Shown: one piece after another, positions 8,388 through 17,900 of the stretch
Layout of the letters: the number at the start of each line of letters is the position of its first letter
How positions within the stretch are numbered: position 1 is the stretch's first letter
Assembly (NCBI RefSeq): GCF_000620465.1
Contig: NZ_JIBE01000003.1
Location: forward strand, 1,426,001-1,490,000
From: Ralstonia sp. UNC404CL21Col
Lineage (GTDB): Bacteria > Pseudomonadota > Gammaproteobacteria > Burkholderiales > Burkholderiaceae
Length of the DNA stretch: 64,000 nt
Direction of reading: 5' to 3'
Position numbers and translations under genes: made by a program
Notes under the pieces: generated by a model
Database searches by the model: none
What the model was told of the DNA's origin: nothing
Seen by the model: only the letters and a program-made list of their open reading frames with translations

Positions 8388-8599
8388 TTAGATTCTCGTT
8401 TGCGCTTCTGCGTCTTCCATTGAAGGAACCCGAACCAAAGGGCAAATGCCAGCGACTGGAATGTGCACACCAAGGCCAAGTAGGCAAGGTGTCGCTCGGT
8501 CAGAGGGACTCCAACCAACCGAAGGGCTCCTCCTCCGATGAATAACACCCAGGGAGCCAATATCGCGCTGATGACGTCGAATGCTTTTTTCCAGTTCAT
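8384..8599 (-). CDS. Small two-helix membrane protein (copy 1)
   Basis: A 71-residue protein starting MNWKKAF, with two hydrophobic helices (about 10-30 and 38-58) and a strongly basic C-terminus (KTQKRKRESK). It is a diverged paralogue of the 74-residue protein at 7870-8094. An upstream in-frame ATG at 8752 would overlap the previous gene and adds a segment with no protein character, so the ATG at 8599 is preferred. The stop overlaps the next start by 4 bp. It lies 62 bp after the candidate immunity gene. Function unknown. Confidence 0.65.
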   Translation of the reverse strand: MNWKKAFDVISAILAPWVLFIGGGALRLVGVPLTERHLAYLALVCTFQSLAFALWFGFLQWKTQKRKRESK

Positions 8600-8661
8600 T
8601 TGTCTGGGACCGTCGCCAAGGGTTGGATGCGGCCCCTGGCTGTGCGGAACAGCTCCAGTAG

Positions 8662-8931
8662 CTAGGCTGTCGGAAAAGAGATTCCGACTCCATACTCCTC
8701 GCAGATGTAACCTTCCCCCGCAGGATTGTGCGGAGTTCGCTTCGTAGACCAATAGCGCAACGAAGGAACTTGGCTCTCGATACTGCTGCGTACTGCCGCG
8801 GTCAGCGGGCCCGCCATCTGAACAACCTGTCGCACCTTCGACCAGCCCTCAGAAAGCTCCGAAACAGAGTTCCCTGCCTGTTCAGCAATTCGCACAGCGC
8901 GCTCAATGTTTGGCGAAAGGATTTGTGTCAT
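8662..8931 (-). CDS. Candidate CDI immunity protein (BcpI/CdiI position)
   Basis: An 89-residue soluble protein encoded immediately after the toxin gene, with its ATG overlapping the exoprotein stop codon by 4 bp. That tight coupling and position are what is expected of the cognate immunity protein, which must be made with the toxin. The N-terminal half is predicted helical (ERAVRIAEQAGNSVSELSEGW), and the C-terminal half contains YWSTKRTPHNPAGEGYICEE and a terminal GISFPTA. I recognise no family; immunity proteins are highly variable, so absence of a recognised domain is not informative. The call rests on context. Confidence 0.6.
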   Translation of the reverse strand: MTQILSPNIERAVRIAEQAGNSVSELSEGWSKVRQVVQMAGPLTAAVRSSIESQVPSLRYWSTKRTPHNPAGEGYICEEYGVGISFPTA

Positions 8932-11900
8932 GGCGCAAGGTTGATTCTGTCAATCGGCCTCAGTCGAGTGCCATAGTTGGGTATGAAGTATTGCGTTGCT
9001 CCACCAGCGCCGAGATTCGGATTGGCTCGTACGATTCCGGTTGGGACCGTTATATCAGAGGTGGTTTCATACGCGGCCATCTGGGGCCTATATCCAAAAA
9101 CCGGGTGAGGACTGACCTGGAGACTCTGGAAGAGGCTTTCTCGGCTCAGTCCAGCATCTGCCAAAGCTTGCGCGTTTGTGTAGTAGGCTGACTGCCCTGG
9201 TACACCGCCGTAGACAACAGTCCCCTTTGGCAAAGTCGACATTCCCCACACGTCGGGAGCATAGTCCCAGCGCACCTGGTCGGTTCGCGCAAGGTGTATA
9301 TCAAAAGTGGAGGCATCGCGAGCGCCTTGGCTTTCGGCAATGTTTGCCAGAACTCGACTGCGTGTCGTAGCAGCATCAAAGACAGCAGCGCCGGCCCGCG
9401 CGTCTGCGGCCAGAACAGCGCCCAGAACTCCAGTCGCAACCTTCGCTGCAGCACCGCCAATGAACACTTCCTCGACGGGGTAGACGGGCGTAGCTGCACC
9501 GTTAGGTGTTGAGGCCCGCTGGAGCGTATCGCTTTGCAATTGCGAGATTTGTTGACGGAGTACGGAGTCAACGCCGGAGGGCTGCCAACCAACAGTGCCA
9601 GGCGTATTTCCTGGACCCAAACCACGGACCGTCGCCATGCCTCCGACAGGGCCATTGCCAAGGATATTGGTGTCTTGATACTGCGCAGTCGTAGATTGGA
9701 AGCTCTTTACGACAGAACCGTCGGCAATAATCGGGTTCCCTGTGGTCCCCAACACAGGCTGTCCTGACATGCCCTGCACAATTTGCTGCGCTTGAGCCAA
9801 GTTTTGTTGGAACGATTGCAAAACTTGGTAGTTGCCCGATGCCTGAGCCGCTTGGGTCAATTGTGCTACGTAGGCGGAAAGCTGCTGTTGCGCTTGTGCA
9901 TCGACCATGGCCGATGCTGCTAGCGTTAGCATCGCGTTCCAATACTGCGTGATTTTTGCTTGGTCTGCGGGGTTCTGCCCCAAGGCTGCGCCAATCTTAT
10001 CTGCTTGCTGCTTGAGCGTCTGCTTCTCGCTGACGTGCAATTGTCGATTGAAGCGGTCGACGTTGTAGCCTGAGAACGCGCCGGCGTTGCCACCAACGAC
10101 TCCTCCCACTGCGGTAGCCAGCGCATTGGACACAATGTTGCCGAGCGCTTGGTCAACAGCCTTGTTGCCAGTCGGGCTTGAGCCCTCAATAGCACTGGCC
10201 AAGTCGTTAAGCTTGCCAGCCGCGAGAGACGCTACACCCGCGCCTGCCCCAGCAGCCAGAGCGTTGCCACCGCCAAGCCCGCCGACGATAGCAGCGCCAG
10301 CAGCCTGCATGCCAGCTCGCGCCCAGCCACCTTCCCTCCACGCATCAACGCCTGCCGTATCACCCGCTGCATCGGCCGCCGCTCTCTTGGCGTCTGCGTA
10401 CGACCCGATGTCTCGTGCGATAGCCGCACCTGCCGCCTGTGCGGCGGCCATTGTGTCTGCCTGGTTGTTCAGCAGATTTTGCAGGTCTGGCGCCTTGCCA
10501 ACCGTGCCGTTCGTGTTGGCTGTGTCGCGGTTCAGGCTCGTGACATCCTGCTTTTGCTTGTCTTGGTTGGTAATAGTGATGGTGCCTTGCGAGACAGCAC
10601 TGCGGGTCGTCGCGTTCTCGCTACCGCTATCGTTCTGGCTTAGCATCGGTGCGCCACCTGCCACGCTCCGGCCCCCGGCGTTGTTGTAGGTGCTACCGCC
10701 GTTACCCATGGAGCCGCCCAGGCTGAAGCCGCTACTGCTCGCGTTGTAGTCAGAATGGTTCTGAACGTCCGAGAACGTGAGCGTGCCGGTAGTCAGCTGG
10801 TTCTTGTCGGGTGTCGCGGCACTGGCGATGACCGCGCCCTTGAGGTCCGTGTTGCCCTTGACGTTAATGTCAAAACCGCCGGCACCGGCCTGGATGCCAG
10901 ACTGCTCGTTCACGCCCGCATAGTTGCCGCTCGCGCTACCGTTGCTGTGGCTAAAGCTGGCGCTTCCGCCGCCTTGGCTGATGCCGAAACCGCCACCGGA
11001 GCTCTCCTGGTGGGCAGTGCTACGGCTGGAGTCCTGCGTGCTAGCGAGATTTAGGTTGCCGCCAATATCCGCAAGCACCTTGTTGGCGTTCACATTCGCG
11101 CCGACGATATTGGTATCGCCGCCGCTCACGATAGTCACAGTGTCGCTAGCATTGATGTGCGAATTGTTCTGCGTCTGCGCATCCGAATTTGCATCGCCGT
11201 GCGCCTTCGACATCGACGCCGACACACCGAAGCCACCTGTGCCGTACGAAACACCAATGCTCGCGCTCTTGGATTCGTTCGTACTACGCGTGCTGTCTGT
11301 ATCCGTGCTGCCCTTCAGGTTGACCTGATTGTTGGCTTGCAACATCACGTTCTTCGCGTTGATGTCAGAACCGACGATGTTGATGTTTCCGCTACCGGGC
11401 GTACCATCACCCGTTGCCACAAACGCCGTCGTGCCACCCGCCTTGACGCTGCTGCCGTTGTTCTGCGTGCTGTCCTCGGTGAACGTCGTCTTGCTCGACG
11501 AGGAGCCCCAGCTCAGTTCAACCTTGGCTTCCGGCTTCTTGCCATCAGCCAGTGCACCAGCCGCACCCTTCGCTGCCCCAAAGACATCGCCCAGGCCGTC
11601 AACCGCAGCAATCGCGTGCAATGTAGAAGCGCGGCTGCTCTGGCTGTTACCGGAGGCCTCGGCTTGCTGCTGAACGTTCTGGATGGCGTCGATGACAGGC
11701 GACTTGATTGCCAGTGTGAAGCCAGAACTCTTGATTTCGTGCGTTTCGTCGTGGTGACGGTCGGTAGTCGCCGCATCGATGGTCACGTTCTGGCCAACGC
11801 CCGTCACGTTCTGGCCAGCCACCACATCGGAGCCCGTGATGTGCAGGTCTTTGCCCGCCTGCATGTGAACGCTGCCATCCGTGCTGCCCACCAAGCTGCC

Positions 11901-14900
11901 TTGCGAGCCGCGCACCGTATCGTTGGTCGTATCAGTCGTTTGGTGGGTGCCATAAGAGATGCCGGCGCCCGCGCTTCCCAAGCCCGACTTCTTCACGTCC
12001 TTGAAGTGCGATTCGCTTGTGGCTGTCTCTGCAGTCGTGATGGTCAGGTTGTTGCCGGCCGCCAGGTTCACATCGCCGGTGCCGGCGATGGTCGCTGCCT
12101 TCGCCGTCAAGTCACGGCCGGCAACCACCGTTACCGTATCCCCGGACAGTGTGGTGCCGACTGCGTTCGTCTGCCCGGCCGAGTCAATTGTGTGCGTCGT
12201 TTTGGACGACAGGAACCCGGTTTCTTTCTGATTATGCTCGTCGCGAACATCCTGATGGCTCTGGCCTGCATTGAGGTTCACGTCGCGCCCCGCAGCCACC
12301 TGGACACCGCCCGTCGTGGCGTTGGCGTACGCGGCTGTCGCGTTAACGTCCCGGCCCGCACCAATGGCAAGGTTGCCACCGGTCTGGATCTGCGTCCCCG
12401 CATCCGCATACGACGAACGGTCCGAGCGGTTCTTGTCCCCCCACACGACATGTTCTTCGTTCGACTGCCGCACCGCAGTCAGATTGACATCGCGGTTGGC
12501 GGTGATGGTGGCATTGCCCGTCGTGTTGATGGCAACCGCCGCCAGGTTGGCATCACGACCTGCCTGGATGGACAGCGCACCGGCATCGACGCTCGCCACC
12601 TGGTTGATGTTCGTACCCGTGGTCGTGAGGTTCTTCGTTTGAACCGTCGTGCTGGTCAGGTTCACGTCACGGCCGGCAGACAGCAGCACCTGGTCGCCCT
12701 GGATATGGCCGCCGAGGTTGTTGATGTCCTGCGTCGCCTGCGCCAGCAGCGTGCTGCCGGCCAGCGTGCCGGTGTTGACGATGTTGTCAGCGGTGACCAC
12801 TGTTACGTTGCGGCTGGCGATGGTGCCGCTGTTTGTCGCGTCGCCCTTGGCGTTGAAGCTGACGTTGTTACCCGCCATCAACGTACCGCCGCCGGTGACG
12901 TCGGTGTCCTTGGCGCGCAGGTAGACCTGCGGCACCAGCACCTCCTGCTTGCTGCCATCCGCCAGCGTCACGGTCTGCTTGACCAACCAGACGATGTCGC
13001 TGGTGAGCTGCGCCATCTGCGCTTCAGTCAGCGCCGTGCCAACGTTCAGGCCGAATGCCTTGCCTGCAGCGGTACCGTTGGCCAGCAGTGCCTTGTACTC
13101 GTCTTCGTTGTTGGTGTAGTCGCCAATGAAGCGCTGCCCCGTGGCCCGGACGATTTGCTGCTGAATCAGTTGCTGCTCGTAAAAGCCATCGCCAATGCGC
13201 TTGAGCGTGGCCCCGGGGTCATTGCGGAACTGCGACAGCATCGTGTCGCTCGATGTCCATTGGCGGAAGTTGGTGAAGCGCGGGTCGGTTTCGACCAGCA
13301 CGCTGCTGCCCGGGTCACTGATGATGCGGTAGAGGGCATTGTTCGGCAGCGTCAGGTTTGGCACCACCGTGCGGATGACCACGTTCCCGGGCAACGTCAC
13401 AGACGTGGTCGCGGCACTGACGGAGCCGCCAGCAGGTGTGGCAATGGAGGCCGTCTGGATATGCATGACCCCGCTGTTGGGCACCGTCACCGATGCACTG
13501 CCAGGCTGCACCGTATCGCCGCCAATCGCCTTATAGTCGGCAACGGCCGCGCCGCTGCCATTACCCGCGCCAGCCTTGGTCGACACCGCAACGGATTTGA
13601 CCGTGGGCTGGCTGTTCGGGCCCGTGCCGTTGGTGGGGCTCACATCCAGCTGGTAGTTAGTCTGGATGGTCTGCCCTTGCCAGGGGCTGGTGTTGTAGGC
13701 CCGAGTGTCGCCGCTGAATGCGCCGCCGGACTCGACATAGGTGTACGACGCCGTACCCGTGGTGGTGACGGACTGCGTGCCGGTCATGCCCACGTTATTC
13801 GGCCGCGTACCGATGACATTGCTGCCGGTCAGGTCGCCGCCCGCCACGATTTGGCTGGCGACGTTGTTCACCACGCCGGCATTCAACGTCATGTTGCCGC
13901 CAGACGTGATCGTCCCCGGGTCGCTCTGCGTGACCACAGTACGCGTCACTTGCTGCGTGCCGTCGTAGATCGTGAAGGCGTCAATTTCGCGACCGCGCAG
14001 ATTCGAGTTGAACGCGTTGATGGCGTCGTTCAGCGCCTGGTATTGCGTGACGGCATTGTCATGCCGCTGCTGCCAGGCAGCCAGGTCGGCCTGGTACTGC
14101 GGATACTGGCTGGGCTGGTAGTTGCTAGGGTCCGGCTGCGTGCCAATCTCCTGCGGCGCGGCAATACCGAACACGCCCCAGATGGCGTCTGTGGTTTTGT
14201 AAAGGAACTGTTCCGGATAGCTCGATACCTCGCAGCTATCCTGCCAGCACGGCCTCTCAGGAATATAGGCCGTGCCGACGCCGCCTCCGCCCAAGCCGTT
14301 GCTGTAGGTGAACGGCGGGCCGTAGCGCTCGAACGGATACTGCGACGACGGCAGCAGCAGAACCTTGTAATCGTCATCGCCCAGCCATTGCCAGTTGTCG
14401 CCTGTGGCTGTGCCACCATTGTTCTTGTGGAATAGCCGCACCGTGCTCGGGTCGATGTCTTGTGTCGAGCCGTTCAGCCGGTATGAAACGACATGCGTGC
14501 CTGGCGACGTCTGGTCAGTCGTCGCGAAGTGGTTGTTCTGGTTATTGATTTGGCTGGCGGCGATGGTCAGGTTGCCATCGGCGTTGATGGTGGCCGAGCC
14601 GTTGGTCACGTTCTGAGCCGAACCCGTCGCGTGATTGCCGGCATCGAGCGCACCACCAACACGCATGTTGCCAATCGAATAGATCAGCGCGTGTTCCTGG
14701 TTGTTGAGCGCCTGCACACCCAGGTCCATGTCGCCCCGGCTGGCGATGACACCCGCGACACCATTACCGTTGACGGTGTTCGTCAGCGTGTTGGCGGCAA
14801 TCGAAACCGAATCGCCATACAGGCGGCCCGTGTTGACGACGTTGTTCGCACGGATGACAGTCGCGCCACCGTCGATCAGGCCATCGTTGGACAGCGTGCC

Positions 14901-17900
14901 CTGCGCGGTCAGCGTGTTCGACACCGTGCCAATCAGCTGGCCGCTCTGCGTGTTGGTGATGTTGTTGGCCGACACCGTCAGGTTGCGGCCAGCGGACATC
15001 GTGCCCGAGTTGGTGACGTTGCCGGTGGTCGTGACGGACACGTCTTGCCCGGCAGCCAGCGTGCCGCTGTTGTTGTAGTCCGACTGCAGGTTCAGAGACA
15101 CACTGCCTTGCGACTGCACGGTACCGTCACCGCTCATCTGGCCAGCCGTCACACCCACGCTCTTGGTGCCGTTCAGGTTGCCCTGGGTGTTCGTCAGCGC
15201 AGCGGTCGCCTTGGCACCCACCGTGCCTGCCGACTGAATCGAGCCCTGCGTGTTGTTGATCGACGGTGCCGTGAGCTGCGTGTTCAGGTCGGAGCGGATG
15301 GCACCGGCTGTGTTGTCGAGCGACGTCGTGGCGGTGAGCGCCACATTTGCGCCCTCCATGCCGGTCGTGGCCGTATTGGAGTTCTTGTTGAGCAGGTTGG
15401 CACCGGATACCGTGAGCGTGCCACCGGAGTGCATCAGGCCGGCGGAGTTGTCGACCGTCGTGCCATTCACCGTCACATCGCCGTTGGAGGCGACCTGGCC
15501 GCCTGCGTTGGTGAGCGTGCCGGTATTGACCGTGAGCGCACCGTTGGAAACCAGCTTGCCTTGGTCATTGGTCAGGGTCTGGCTCTGCACGTCCAGCGTG
15601 GTGTTCGATGAAATCGTGCCTTGCAGGTTTGTCAGCGTATTGGCGTTGACCGAAACCGCGTTGCCAATCACCGCGCCTTTGGTATTGGCCAACGATTGGC
15701 TGTGGGTTGCCAGTGTCGTACCCGCCTGCATCACCCCGCCGTTGGCGTTCGTGATGGCGCCCGCTGTTGCATCAAGCGCGGCCGTCGACGCAATGGCACC
15801 GCCGGTGTTATCCAGCGCGCCAGTACCGGTATTGACGGTCACATTACGACCGGACACCGTGCCGCCCTGGTTACCCAGGCTAGCCGCCTGAAGCTGCATG
15901 TCTTGCGTGGCGAGGAGCTTGCCGCCGGCATTGGCGACGTTGCCCATGCTGGTGAGGGTGAGCCCACCTTGGCTGGAGCCGAGGATGCCACCGGCGGTGT
16001 TGTCCAGACTGGCGACCGTGGCGTGCACATCGCCAGTCGCGGCCAGCGTGCCGCCCTGGTTGGTGACCGCGCCGGCGGTCAGTTGCAACGCATTGGCGGC
16101 GGAAACCTTGCCTGACGTGTTGTCGAGTGTGCCCGCCCCCGTGTTGAGCGTGACGTTCTGACCCGAGACCGTACCAGCCTGGTTGCCCATGCTGGCTGCC
16201 GCGAGCGTGACATCTTGAGCCGCGAGCAGCTTACCGCCCGCGTTGCCGATGTTGCCCGTGCTGGTGACGTTGAGAGCGCCGGCGCTGGAACCCAGTACGC
16301 CCGAGGTGTTATCAAGGCGTGCCACGTTTGCAGTGACATTGCCCGCACCGGCCAGCGTGCCAAGTTGATTCACCAAGCTGCCGGCAGTCACGTTGGCCAC
16401 GCCTGAGGCAGACACCGTACCGCTGGTGTTATCGACCGCGCCCGACCCGGTGTTGACCGTGAGGTTGCGTGCGGAGATGGTGCCGGCTTGGTTGCCGAGG
16501 GACGCCGCATTGAACGTCGCATCCTGACCGGCAATGAGCTTGCCGTTTGCGCTGCCGATATTGCCGGCGCTGTTGATGACGAGGTTGCTGCCACTGGAGC
16601 CGAGTGCGCCGCCGGTGTTGTCCACGCTCGCCACGGTGGCGGTCATGTCCGCGGCAGAAGCGAGTGTGCCGCCCCGGTTGACGAGGCTGCCCGCCGCCAC
16701 GTCTGCCGTTCCGGAGGCGGACACTTGCCCATTGGTGTTGTCGACCGTGCCGGACCCCGTGTTCACCAACAGGTTGCGCGCCGAGATGGCACCACCTTGG
16801 TTGCTCAAGCTGGCGGCGTTGAATGTGGCGTCCTGTGCGGCAATCAGCTTGCCGTTCGTGCTCGTGATGGCGCCGCTGCTGTCCACCTTCAGATTGCCGG
16901 TGCTGGAACCCAGCACGCCCGACGTATTGTCCAGGCTCGCAACGGTGGCGTGCACATTGCCATTGGCGGCAAGCGTGCCGCTCTGGTTGATCAGGCTACC
17001 GGCCTGAACGTTGGCCACGCCTGATGCCGACACCGTGCCATTGGTGTTGTCGATGGTTCCCGTTCCGGCGTTGAGCGACAGATTGCGACCAGAGACGGTG
17101 CCTGCCTGATTGCCGATCGTCGCGGCATTCAGGGTGACATCCTGTGCAGCGACAAGCTTGCCGCCACTTGCGTTGGTAATCGAGCCCGTGCTGTTGACGG
17201 TCAGGTTGCCGGTATTGGAGCCCAGCGCGCCGCCGGTGTTGTCCACGCTGGCCACCGTCGTGGTCACATCGCCGGTAGCGGCGAGCGTGCCACCACGGTT
17301 GACGAGGTTGCCGCCCTGGATGTTGGCCGTACCCGAAGCGGCCATCGACCCGCTTGTGTTGTCGATGGCGCCCGTGCCCGTATTGACGGAAAGATTGCGC
17401 GCCGAAACCGCGCCGGCCTGATTGCCAAGGCTCGCGCCCGCGAGCGTGACATCCTGCGCTGCGACCAACTTGCCGCCCGCGTTCGTGATGGCGCCGCTGC
17501 TGTTGACGTTCAAGGCGCCACTGCCCGAGCCGAGCACACCTGAGGTGTTGTCCAGGCTGGCCACGTGGGCAGACACATTGCCGGCGGCGGCAAGCGTGCC
17601 GCCTTGGTTGACGAGGTTGCCGGCCGTAACGTTTGCCGTGCCCGAGGCGGAAACCGTACCGCCGGTATTGTCTACCGCGCCGGCCCCGGTGTTCAGGGAC
17701 AGGTTCTGGGCCGACACCGTGCCACCTTGGTTGCCCAAGCTGCCGCCAGTGATGGAGACGTCCTGTGCAGCAACCAGTTTGCCCTTCGCATTGGTGATGT
17801 CACCCGTAGCGTTAACCGTGAGGCTGCCGCTATTGGAGCCCAGTGCTCCGGAGGTGTTGTCGAGCAAGCCAGTGGTGATGCTCGTGTTGCCGGTGGAAGC

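Noticed and set aside
11157..14435. Open frame of 1092 codons on the plus strand inside the CDI exoprotein gene
   Set aside because: It is antisense to the exoprotein, Arg/Val/His-rich without domain character, and arises from the biased codon use of the repeats.
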